30,569 nucleotides of DNA, from contig DLAL01000051.1 in assembly GCA_002493945.1 (NCBI GenBank), positions 1 to 30,569 on the forward strand, read 5' to 3'. The stretch is from Porphyromonadaceae bacterium UBA7048 (GTDB taxonomy: Bacteria > Bacteroidota > Bacteroidia > Bacteroidales > Muribaculaceae). The notes under the pieces were generated by a model, which did not search any database, had not been told where the DNA came from, and worked only from the letters and a program-made list of their open reading frames with translations. Position numbers and translations under genes: made by a program. Positions 1 to 8,277 of the stretch are shown here, piece after piece. How positions within the stretch are numbered: position 1 is the first letter of the stretch; each line of letters opens with the position of its first letter.

Positions 1-132
1 ACTTTTTTCAGAACGAGACAAACTGTCACCGAAAGCGCTTATCCGACCTCCCGGGCAGACATTATCAACCGAATCGGCTGCGGCGCTTAATCTTTATGAT
101 ATGGCGGCTGCGTGTGGGCCGCGGAGAAAAGA

Positions 133-164
133 TTTGCACATTCGGCATATAATTGCTAACTTTG
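133..164 (+). promoter_or_regulatory. Bacteroidetes-type promoter for the polysaccharide dehydratase unit
   Basis: A -33 box TTTG (133-136) is followed after exactly 20 bases by a -7 box TAACTTTG (157-164), which matches the Bacteroidetes primary-sigma consensus TTTG-N19-21-TANNTTTG in full. Transcription would start near 171, giving a leader of about 90 bases before the ATG at 262. Confidence 0.75.
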
Positions 165-261
165 CAGCGCAGTTTGTCCCTTCAACTGTACTAATCAATT
201 TCTGTAAGCCAGCGGCTTGGCATTGTTGTGCTAAGTATGGTGCTTTAACGTAAAGAATGAT

Positions 262-2292
262 ATGAAGAATCGCATCACCAAGGCATTTGCAAAATCTTCT
301 CTAATCCGCAACTTTGTGGCTCAGCCTTCTCCCAAGTGGATGGTACTTCTTGCCGACCTCCTCATCATCGGCTTCAGCTGCGCCATCACCATCTCCTTCG
401 GCATCGAGTCATACCGGGGTGAAGGACCGGTGTTCGCCCCTGCCACCAAGGCACTCATCGAGTTTCTCACATATGCCGTGCTTGCGCTGTGTCTGGGCAC
501 GCACCGCTACATCATCCGCCTGTCGGTCATCGAGGACACCTACCGTCTGGTACTTCTTATAATATCGGCCACGCTTGTGCTCGGCACCATATCGTTCGTC
601 ACTTTCTTCACCGCCGGCTACTTCTACTTCAGCCTCTGGAACATATTCGTCATCGGCATGATATCCTTCACGCTGATGCTCCTGATGCGCCTCAGCATCA
701 AATATCTTTACCTCCACTTCTCGGGTCACACCGAGAACAAGCGCCGCGTCATCGTGCTCGGCTCGGCCATCAACTCCTTCTTTCTGGCTTCGGCGCTCAA
801 GAGCGAGTTCGAGGGCGCGTTCGACCCCGTGGCCCTTCTGAGCCTCTCGCCCAAGCGCATCGACAGCAAGGTCAACGGCATCCCCGTCATCCCCTTCAAT
901 CCCGATGAAGTCAAGGAGGTGTTCGAGTTCTACAAGTGCGACACGCTCCTCTTCCTCTCCACCCAGCTCGAGCTGATGCGCAGCGGCCAGGCCGACGTGT
1001 TCATGAGCAACGGCATCAAACTGCTCATGCTCAACCAGGTCGAGGAGTTCGACGTCAACAGCAAGGATATGCCCAAGCTGTCGTCGCACGTGCAGAACAT
1101 CCGCATCGAAGACCTGCTCGGCCGCGAGCCTATCCGGACTGACAATCAGGTGGTGAGCCGCGTGCTGCGCGGACAGACCATCATGATCACGGGCGCCGCC
1201 GGCTCCATCGGCAGCGAGATAGTGCGTCAGGTGGCTGCGCTGAATGCATCGGACATCGTCCTGCTCGACCAGGCCGAGACGCCTATGCACGACATGCAGC
1301 TCGAGCTCGAGAGCACCTTCCCCGACATGAAGATACACCTCTTCATCGGCGACGTGGTCAACCGCGACCGCATGGAGCACGCTTTCCGCAAGTACCGTCC
1401 GCGCTACGTCTTCCACGCCGCTGCCTACAAGCACGTGCCGATGATGGAGCGCAATCCGGTCGAAGCCATCATGACCAACGTCTTCGGCACCAAGAACGTG
1501 GCCGACCTCTCCATCAAGTACGGCGTTGAGAAGTTCGTGATGATATCCACGGACAAGGCCGTCAATCCCACCAACGTGATGGGCTGCTCCAAGCGCATCG
1601 CCGAGATATACGTACAGAGTCTCTTCTTCCACCAGCGCAAGATGTCGGACCGTCCGTCGACCCGCTTCATCACCACGCGCTTCGGCAACGTGCTCGGCTC
1701 CAACGGCTCCGTCATCCCCCTCTTCCGCAAGCAGATAGAGCAGGGCGGACCCGTCACCATCACGCACCGCGACATCATCCGCTACTTCATGACCATCCCC
1801 GAGGCCTGCTCGCTCGTGCTCGAGGCCGGCACCATGGGTCAGGGCGGCGAGATATTCGTCTTCGACATGGGTCAGCCCGTGAAGATATGGGACCTGGCCA
1901 CACGCATGATATCGCTCTCGGGCCTCAAGCCCGGCGAGGACATCGAGATAGTGGAGACCGGCCTGCGCCCCGGCGAGAAGCTCTACGAGGAACTCCTCAA
2001 CGAGAAAGAGCACACCATAGCCACGCACCACAAGAAGATCATGATAGCCCGCGTGCGCATCTACGACTACAACGACGTGCTGATGCACCTCGAGCGTCTG
2101 CATGCAGCCGTGGAGAACGGGGGCGGCCACGACATCGTGGTAGAGATGAAGCACATGGTGCCCGAATACAAGTCGAACAACTCCATCTGGCAGCAGGTCG
2201 ACTCCGAAATCAAGGAGGCCCACACCGAGGCCGACGACATGCACGAAATCGAGGTCAATCCCCGTGCGTTCTCTTCAGCCATGGCTGACTGA
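262..2292 (+). CDS. Membrane-bound nucleotide-sugar 4,6-dehydratase/epimerase (WbpM/CapD/FlaA1-like)
   Basis: This 676-residue protein is a large, membrane-anchored member of the extended short-chain dehydrogenase family, of the type that converts UDP-GlcNAc to a 4-keto-6-deoxy sugar for capsule or O-antigen synthesis. Hydrophobic segments lie at about 27-48, 66-80, 95-117 and 123-145. A first nucleotide-binding-like domain (about 160-270, RRVIVLGSA at 161) has no clear catalytic motif. The catalytic domain begins at about 305 with the NAD-binding GAAGSIG (311-317), then AAAYKHVPMMERNP (386-399), the segment VMISTDKAVNPTNVMGCSK, and RFGNVLGSNGSV. Met440 and Lys444 form MxxxK instead of the usual YxxxK, as known for WbpM-type enzymes. 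The C-terminal 50 residues are acidic. A strong promoter lies upstream and a DUF4923-type gene follows after 31 bases. The exact sugar product cannot be told from sequence. Confidence 0.93.
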   Translation: MKNRITKAFAKSSLIRNFVAQPSPKWMVLLADLLIIGFSCAITISFGIESYRGEGPVFAPATKALIEFLTYAVLALCLGTHRYIIRLSVIEDTYRLVLLIISATLVLGTISFVTFFTAGYFYFSLWNIFVIGMISFTLMLLMRLSIKYLYLHFSGHTENKRRVIVLGSAINSFFLASALKSEFEGAFDPVALLSLSPKRIDSKVNGIPVIPFNPDEVKEVFEFYKCDTLLFLSTQLELMRSGQADVFMSNGIKLLMLNQVEEFDVNSKDMPKLSSHVQNIRIEDLLGREPIRTDNQVVSRVLRGQTIMITGAAGSIGSEIVRQVAALNASDIVLLDQAETPMHDMQLELESTFPDMKIHLFIGDVVNRDRMEHAFRKYRPRYVFHAAAYKHVPMMERNPVEAIMTNVFGTKNVADLSIKYGVEKFVMISTDKAVNPTNVMGCSKRIAEIYVQSLFFHQRKMSDRPSTRFITTRFGNVLGSNGSVIPLFRKQIEQGGPVTITHRDIIRYFMTIPEACSLVLEAGTMGQGGEIFVFDMGQPVKIWDLATRMISLSGLKPGEDIEIVETGLRPGEKLYEELLNEKEHTIATHHKKIMIARVRIYDYNDVLMHLERLHAAVENGGGHDIVVEMKHMVPEYKSNNSIWQQVDSEIKEAHTEADDMHEIEVNPRAFSSAMAD

Positions 2293-2323
2293 CGCATCAA
2301 CACACACACCAACTATCACGCAC

Positions 2324-3004
2324 ATGAAGAAAATCATACTCTGCGCCATATCGGCCCTCCTGCTCGGAGCATCGGCAGCGTCGGCATTCGACCCCCGCGA
2401 CCTTTTCGGCAACAAAAGCTCGAATAGTGACGAAAGCACCGAGAGCACATCGGGCTCAGGCTCGGGCATACTCGGCGCCATCGGCGACTTCGTGAACAAC
2501 ATCACCGCCAACGACCGCTTCTCGGTCGACGACATCGTAGGCACGTGGAAGTATACGTCGCCCTCGGTCTCGTTCAAGAGCGAGAATGCCCTTCAGAACA
2601 TAGGCGGCGCTGCCGCAGCCACCGCCGTGGAGGACAAGCTGGCTCCCTACTACAAGCGCCTCGGCTTCACCAACACGACTCTCACCGTCGACGAGGAGCA
2701 CAACTTCGTCATGAAGCTCGGACTGCTGCGGCTGCAGGGCACGATAGAGAAGGACGAGGAGAACCATCTGGTGTTCAACTTCAGCGCCTTCCGTTCGCTC
2801 AAGCTCGGCAGCGTGCAGGCCAATGCCACCAAGTCGGGCAACAAGCTCAACCTGACGTTCGAGGCCACGAAGCTCATCCAGATTCTGAACAAGCTCTCGG
2901 GCGTGCTCAACAGCACGGCTCTGAAGACCCTCACGGCTCTGCTCAACTCCTACGATGACATCTACATCGGCTTCAAGATGGAACTTGCCCAGCAGGGCAA
3001 GTAA
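2324..3004 (+). CDS. Secreted DUF4923-type (lipocalin-like) protein
   Basis: The 226-residue product starts with a signal peptide (MKKIILCAISALLLGASAAS, cleavage probably before FDPRD). I chose the ATG at 2324 because it opens directly on the signal peptide and lies outside the upstream gene; a longer in-frame ATG at 2264 would overlap that gene and bury the signal. A Ser/Gly-rich linker (about 30-52) precedes a compact domain with VDDIVGTWKYTSPSVSF at about 67-84, which resembles DUF4923, a lipocalin-like family common in Bacteroidales. The rest alternates beta-like stretches (FVMKLGLLRLQGTIEKD, HLVFNFSAF). Its biochemical role is not known. It sits 31 bases downstream of the dehydratase and is probably co-transcribed, but it is also found apart from polysaccharide genes, so a role in that pathway is only a guess. 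Confidence 0.8.
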   Translation: MKKIILCAISALLLGASAASAFDPRDLFGNKSSNSDESTESTSGSGSGILGAIGDFVNNITANDRFSVDDIVGTWKYTSPSVSFKSENALQNIGGAAAATAVEDKLAPYYKRLGFTNTTLTVDEEHNFVMKLGLLRLQGTIEKDEENHLVFNFSAFRSLKLGSVQANATKSGNKLNLTFEATKLIQILNKLSGVLNSTALKTLTALLNSYDDIYIGFKMELAQQGK

Positions 3005-3024
3005 CTCTCGGGCCTCTGATATAC

Positions 3025-3068
3025 ACAACTGCGGCGACCGCACTCCAGGGAGCGGTCGCCGCAGTTGT
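3025..3068. terminator. Hairpin between convergent genes, probable bidirectional terminator
   Basis: A perfect 17-bp inverted repeat (3025-3041 and 3052-3068) encloses a 10-base loop. It lies 20 bases past the stop of the plus-strand DUF4923-type gene and 32 bases past the end of the minus-strand response regulator gene. There is no long T-run on either side, but the GC-rich stem and its place between converging genes fit a shared terminator. Confidence 0.75.
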
Positions 3069-3100
3069 TGTGTCAGGACGTCAGCCTTGCGGACAGGTCA

Positions 3101-3808
<708 letters not shown>

Positions 3809-3813
3809 AGTAG

Positions 3814-5313
3814 TCAGTTTTTAGAGAGTGGAAGTATTATTATAAATTTTGTTCCGGAATTGTACTCGGACTCCACGGTGATGTCGCCGCCGAGTTCGGT
3901 TATCATCTTCTTCACGTATGCCAGTCCGAGGCCGAAGCCTTTGACGTCGTGGCGGTTGCCGGTGGACACACGGTAGAATTTCTCGAATATCTTCTTCAGG
4001 TCGTCGCGGCGTATGCCTATGCCGTTGTCGGCCACGCTGATTTCGAGGCGCTCGTCGGGGAGGTCGCGCGAGCCCACGGTCAGATGCAGGGGGCGCTCCT
4101 CGGAGCGGTACTTGACGGCATTGTCCAGGAGGTTGAATATGACGTTGGTGAAGTGCATCTCGTCCACGTCCACGATGGCGTCCATTGCGTCGAGGTTTGC
4201 CTCTATGGAGCCGCCGTACTTCTCGACCTTGAGCTTGAAGGTGTTGACGATGTTGTAGATGATGGCGTTGGCGTCGGCCTGCTCTATCTTCAGTGTGGCC
4301 TTCTGACGGTCGAACATCGACATCTGCAGCACTTTCTCGACCTGAAAGCGGAGGCGCTTGGTCTCGTCGTTGATGACGGTCGATATCTGCTGGAGCATGG
4401 TGGGCGACTTGCGCACGGTGGCGTCGTTGAGCATCTGCGCGGCCAGCGATATCGACGATATTGGCGTCTTGAACTCGTGGGTCATGTTGTTGATGAAGTC
4501 GTTCTTCATCTCGGTGAGTTTCTTCTGCCTGAAGGCCACGATGATGGTGAAGACGAAGATAATCAGCAGTATGAGCGTGAAGGCGAAGGCCGGCACCATG
4601 AAGGATATCGACGAGAAAATGTAGTCGGACTTGGTGGGAAAGTACACCTTCAGGTAGTTGCGCGGACTGGCTCCGTCGTTGGGGAAAAGGGTCTGGACGA
4701 AGACGTAGTCGCTTCCGGCGGTGGCCGGATGGTAGCCCGCGGACTTGTATAGCGTTGTGCCGGCGTGGTTCACTACAGAGAACTCGAAGGGCATGCGCAG
4801 GCCGAGCGTGTCAAGTTCGGCACGGAGGTATGAGCTGATGCGCGCCGAGTCGGCCCGCTCGTGAATAGGGCGGCTCGAAGCTTTCGACATGATGGAGAGT
4901 ATCACGTCGTCAAGTACGCCTTTCTGATAGAGATAGCGGTTCTTGTAGGCTTCCTGTGCCGTCTCGTAGTGGGAGGCGAGCCCGGTGCTCTGGAGCTTGG
5001 ATATCTCGCCGGGGCTCCCCTTGATGTTAAGGTCGGCCTCAAGGCCCGATATGGTGGTGAAGGAGTACTTCACGCCTCCGAGTGGCTGGACCGTTGCGGC
5101 CTGTACCTGCTGGACGTCGTCCTCGAGGAAGTGGCGCGCCTCGTCCTGCTCAAGGTGCATCACCGTGCCGACAAGGCTCTGGCGTACGCCCTGAGAGAAC
5201 TGCTCATAGCGTATCTGCACGATATTCTTCATGTAGAATATCTGTATGCACAGAAGCCCCACGAATGTGATGGCCATCAGTATGGTGAGTATCCAGATTG
5301 TCTGTTTCTTCAT
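3814..5313 (-). CDS. rprX: Membrane sensor histidine kinase, RprX-like
   Basis: The 499-residue kinase has two membrane segments (about 7-29 and 236-260) that bracket a periplasmic sensor domain of about 205 residues with no recognised small-molecule motif. The cytoplasmic part starts with a short linker and the dimerisation/phosphotransfer domain FINNMTHEFKTPISS, where His279 is the phospho-acceptor. The ATPase domain shows an N box (FNLLDNAVKYR), G1 box (VADNGIGI), F box (FEKFYRV) and G2 box (GFGLGLAYVKKM). All catalytic motifs are intact. It is transcribed just ahead of the RprY-like regulator. The upstream gap 5314-5537 probably holds the promoter of this pair; only an incomplete match was found (see separate entry). 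The signal it senses cannot be read from the sequence. Confidence 0.92.
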   Translation of the reverse strand: MKKQTIWILTILMAITFVGLLCIQIFYMKNIVQIRYEQFSQGVRQSLVGTVMHLEQDEARHFLEDDVQQVQAATVQPLGGVKYSFTTISGLEADLNIKGSPGEISKLQSTGLASHYETAQEAYKNRYLYQKGVLDDVILSIMSKASSRPIHERADSARISSYLRAELDTLGLRMPFEFSVVNHAGTTLYKSAGYHPATAGSDYVFVQTLFPNDGASPRNYLKVYFPTKSDYIFSSISFMVPAFAFTLILLIIFVFTIIVAFRQKKLTEMKNDFINNMTHEFKTPISSISLAAQMLNDATVRKSPTMLQQISTVINDETKRLRFQVEKVLQMSMFDRQKATLKIEQADANAIIYNIVNTFKLKVEKYGGSIEANLDAMDAIVDVDEMHFTNVIFNLLDNAVKYRSEERPLHLTVGSRDLPDERLEISVADNGIGIRRDDLKKIFEKFYRVSTGNRHDVKGFGLGLAYVKKMITELGGDITVESEYNSGTKFIIILPLSKN

Positions 5314-5446
5314 CTTTACTCGGTCAGGTAAAGCCGCGTTAAAAGTTTAACCTATATTTTGTTAACAATCAAAAGTGCTTAAAGTTGAGTGACAGTGCCG
5401 AGGCGCATAAAAATTGTCGGCGCTCCGTCGTTTTAACACTTCGCGT

Positions 5447-5477
5447 CAAAATTAACAAATATATGTGAAATCAGAAA
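5447..5477 (-). promoter_or_regulatory. Possible promoter of the rprX-rprY unit
   Basis: On the minus strand a -7-like element TAATTTTG (5454-5447) has TTTC (5477-5474) 19 bases upstream, an imperfect -33 box. A second -7-like element, TATATTTG, lies at 5463-5456 but has no -33 partner. Either would give a leader of about 125-135 bases before the kinase start. The AT-rich character of 5340-5510 fits a promoter region, but the match is partial. Confidence 0.3.
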
Positions 5478-5537
5478 ATTTTCTATCGTTAAATATTCTT
5501 ATATCAATCCGGATGTGCCCCACAGGCCTCCAGAGGG

Positions 5538-6608
5538 CTATTCGACGGTCATGTCGAAGCGGTCGTGGGGGGCTGTTCGATGGGCCAGATGTCTGGTCGA
5601 CGGGGAGATGCCGAACAGGGGCGAGTATGTCCGCACGCTGATGGTGCGTCCGTCGGGCTTGAACTCGAGTATACGGAGCCATCCGTCGCCGCCGTTGCCT
5701 TCCCATCCGCCACCGAGGGTCTGGACGTTGAACATCATCTGGTGGACGGTGCGTCCGTCAGCGTTCTTGTCCGTGCGGTAGGCTATGGAGTCCTCGAAGT
5801 CGCCCGTGTCGCCTTCGTGACCGCTGACGGCGAGGACGATGTTATGCGATGGCTGGAGCAGTTTGTCCCACACCTGCTGTCCCCAGTTGTGAGGAGTGAT
5901 GGCGTAGGGCTCGTTGTCGGTGCGTGCGGCGTCGCGCTCGTTCAGCAGGGAGTGGGTCATGTAGATGACTTTGTGTCCGCGGAAGCGGTCGCTGTCGATG
6001 AGTGAGCGTGTCCAGTCGAGGACTTCGTCGCGCGGAGCGAACTCGTTGCATACCACGAGGACCTTGCCCCATGCCGGAAGGTCGAACTCGAATGCGGCGT
6101 TCTCGAGCGACTCTATGCCGCTGCGGTTGGGGAATGCGGCCACGGCGCAGTCGAACCATGCCGGGTTGCGCTCGATGGGGAAGTAGTCGGGGAACATGGT
6201 CATGCCGTTCTCCGAGGAGCGGTAGCCGTAGTCGTGGTTGCCGGTGGAGATGATGTAGGGCACCTTGCCGTCGAGTCGGCCGAATGCGCGCGATACGCTT
6301 TCCCACATCTGGCGTGATGTCTGGTTGAGCATACCGCGGTTCATGATCAGATTCTGATTCTGCTCCACCAGGTCGCCGGTGCAGAGGACGGCCCGTATGT
6401 TCAGCCGGTCGATGTTGTCGGCTATCCACGCTGTCTGAAGCTCGAAGAGCGGCTGGTTGATGTCGTACTTTATGTATCCCTGCGGGTCGCCGAGCAGTAT
6501 CATGGATGCCGACGCCGCGTCGTCGAGCTGCTGAGGGTCGGCCCTGTGCTGTGCCGCCGTGCTGAAAGCTGTCGCTGCAAGAATTACCCCGTAAACTATC
6601 GTTCTCAT
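5538..6608 (-). CDS. Secreted calcineurin-like metallophosphoesterase
   Basis: The 356-residue protein has a signal peptide (MRTIVYGVILAATAFSTAAQ) and a metallophosphoesterase domain over most of its length. The metal-binding motifs are GDPQ (40-43, with Gln where many relatives have His), GDLV (78-81), GNHD (123-126), a lone His219 in YMTHS and GHEGD (263-267). I preferred the ATG at 6608 to one at 6638, because the former opens on a good signal peptide and the latter adds ten residues in front of it. A -7-like TAATTTTG (6643-6636) lies 28 bases upstream without a clear -33 box. It probably acts on phosphate esters in the periplasm or outside the cell; the substrate is unknown. It lies between nhaA and rprX, all on the same strand, with gaps of 96 and 224 bases, so it may be its own unit. 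Confidence 0.88.
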   Translation of the reverse strand: MRTIVYGVILAATAFSTAAQHRADPQQLDDAASASMILLGDPQGYIKYDINQPLFELQTAWIADNIDRLNIRAVLCTGDLVEQNQNLIMNRGMLNQTSRQMWESVSRAFGRLDGKVPYIISTGNHDYGYRSSENGMTMFPDYFPIERNPAWFDCAVAAFPNRSGIESLENAAFEFDLPAWGKVLVVCNEFAPRDEVLDWTRSLIDSDRFRGHKVIYMTHSLLNERDAARTDNEPYAITPHNWGQQVWDKLLQPSHNIVLAVSGHEGDTGDFEDSIAYRTDKNADGRTVHQMMFNVQTLGGGWEGNGGDGWLRILEFKPDGRTISVRTYSPLFGISPSTRHLAHRTAPHDRFDMTVE

Positions 6609-6704
6609 ATATATGCGATTTTTGGTTATTATTCGCAAAATTAACGAAAACGACAGATTTACGGGGTGCCTGTCAGGTCAAAGAAGAGTAAACCGGAGTC
6701 TTTT

Positions 6705-8138
6705 TCAGTCGTCCTCGACAGCATCCGGCGCCGCACTGCGCGGAAGAGTGAGATGCAGCCATATGAAAGCTATGATGCCCGAGAGAACGGAGCCTATGAC
6801 GATGCCCAGCTTGGCATGGCTCAGCAGGGATGCCTGCACGGGGTCGGCGCCGTCGAAGCTCAGCGTGGCTATGAATATCGACACGGTGAAGCCTATGCCT
6901 CCGAGCATGGATATGGCGCCCATGGTGTGCCAGTTTGAGTGCGAGGGCATCGGCGCGAGGCCGAGGCGGACGGTGAGCCATGAGAAGGAGAAGATGCCGA
7001 CGAACTTGCCGATGACCAGGCCGAGGATGACGGCCAGCGACACGCCCTCGACCATCGAGGCCGGCTCCATGCCCAGCAGGAGGATGCCGGCGTTGGCGAA
7101 GGCGAAGAGGGGCACGATGAAGTAGTTCACAATCGGGTGCAGCGAGTCCTCAAGGTCCTGGAGAGGGGATATGACTTTGTCTGACGCACTTTCGACCTCC
7201 TTGAGCCAGTTGAGCTGCTCGCGGCCGAGGATGGTGCGTGCGCGCAGGTCCTCGGGGTCGTCGTCGGCGAAGTGTCCGATGGCGCGCTTGATGATCTTGA
7301 TGTATTTGCTCGGGGCGAAGACGGGCGTGGCCGGTACGCAGAAGGCCACCAGCACGCCGGCTATGGTGGGATGGATGCCGGAGTTGAGGAAGAGAAACCA
7401 TATGACGCCGCCTATAGCGAGATAGAATATCTTGCTCTTGATGCGGAGCACCGAGCCGAGGAGGAGCACGCCGAAGAGGGCTGCGGCGTAGACCAGCAGC
7501 ATATACTCGATGTGGGAGGAGTAGAAGGCGGCGATGACGATGATGCCGCCGATGTCGTCGACCACGGCGAGGGTGGTGAGGAATATCTTCAGCGACATGG
7601 GCACGCGCTTGCCCAGCATAGAGAGGACGCCGAGCGAGAACGCTATGTCGGTGGCCATCGGGATGGCGGCTCCGCCGGCGAAGTCCGTGCCGCGGCTCAT
7701 CAGCCAGAATATGACCACGGGCACAATCATGCCGCCTATGGCCGCTACGATAGGCAGCAGGGCGTTGCGGAACGACGAGAGTTCGCCCACGAGTACGCCG
7801 CGCTTGATCTCAAGTCCGATGGAGAAGAAGAAGATGGCCATCAGCGCGTCGTTGATGAACGACAGCAGCGACATGGGGTGTCCGCTGTGGCTGAATATGT
7901 TGAACGAACCTAACTGGAGGCGCACTTCCTGCTCCCAGAAGTCGAAGTAGTCCTGATTGATTCCAGGTATGTTGGCTATGACCAGCGCCAGCACGGTGAC
8001 GGCCACGAGTATGTTGCCGCCGGAGGCATGCCTGCGCAGAGCCTGCCGGGCGGAGTAGAATATGCCTGTCCGCTGGGGCGCCTTGGCCGGTGCGGATGCG
8101 GAGCGGCTACTCTTCTGAGGTGATGAATCCGTATTCAT
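6705..8138 (-). CDS. nhaA: Na+/H+ antiporter NhaA
   Basis: The 477-residue membrane protein is a NhaA antiporter, which expels Na+ (or Li+) in exchange for protons and helps with pH and salt balance. The core match is MATDIAFSLGVLSMLGKRVP followed by FLTTLAVVDDIGGIIVIA: Asp164, Asp194 and Asp195 correspond to the three ion-binding and transport aspartates of the E. coli protein. About 11-12 hydrophobic segments are visible, starting near residue 43. Compared with the 388 residues of E. coli NhaA, it has an extended Ser/Ala/Lys-rich N-terminus, a cytoplasmic insertion around 280-325 (KYIKIIKRAIGHFADDDPED...) and a short acidic tail. Such longer forms are usual in Bacteroidetes. It follows the glycogen operon terminator and so is transcribed separately; no clear promoter match was found in 8139-8216. 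Confidence 0.95.
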   Translation of the reverse strand: MNTDSSPQKSSRSASAPAKAPQRTGIFYSARQALRRHASGGNILVAVTVLALVIANIPGINQDYFDFWEQEVRLQLGSFNIFSHSGHPMSLLSFINDALMAIFFFSIGLEIKRGVLVGELSSFRNALLPIVAAIGGMIVPVVIFWLMSRGTDFAGGAAIPMATDIAFSLGVLSMLGKRVPMSLKIFLTTLAVVDDIGGIIVIAAFYSSHIEYMLLVYAAALFGVLLLGSVLRIKSKIFYLAIGGVIWFLFLNSGIHPTIAGVLVAFCVPATPVFAPSKYIKIIKRAIGHFADDDPEDLRARTILGREQLNWLKEVESASDKVISPLQDLEDSLHPIVNYFIVPLFAFANAGILLLGMEPASMVEGVSLAVILGLVIGKFVGIFSFSWLTVRLGLAPMPSHSNWHTMGAISMLGGIGFTVSIFIATLSFDGADPVQASLLSHAKLGIVIGSVLSGIIAFIWLHLTLPRSAAPDAVEDD

Positions 8139-8216
8139 TTTATTCTTGATAATTGTCAGTGGAAACAGATATGTATGATATAATACAACAACCGAACATT
8201 CCCCGTAGTTTTTCAG

Positions 8217-8250
8217 AAAAAATCCCGATTCGCGAGGGGCGAATCGGGAT
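8217..8250 (-). terminator. Intrinsic terminator of the glycogen operon
   Basis: A perfect 12-bp inverted repeat (8222-8233 and 8239-8250) with a 5-base loop is followed on the minus strand by a run of U (A-run 8217-8222 on the plus strand). It lies 27 bases past the stop codon of the phosphorylase gene. Confidence 0.9.
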
Positions 8251-8277
8251 GAGACGGTTTATGCAACCCTGCGGGTA

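Noticed and set aside
1..90. Open frame from the window edge to TAA at 88-90 (29 codons), possible tail of an upstream gene; another frame stays open to 256
   Set aside because: No recognisable motif, and the longer frame runs through the promoter at 133-164. Too little to call a gene; the stretch 1-132 is otherwise without visible features.
409..2244. Long open frame (611 codons) on the minus strand opposite the dehydratase gene
   Set aside because: His/Val/Leu/Asp-rich low-complexity product typical of the antisense of a GC-rich gene; the plus-strand gene has full domain motifs and a promoter.
8139..8216. Possible nhaA promoter (TTGTTG followed by TATCTGTTT on the minus strand)
   Set aside because: Spacing and -7 sequence do not fit the consensus that the other promoters in the window follow.
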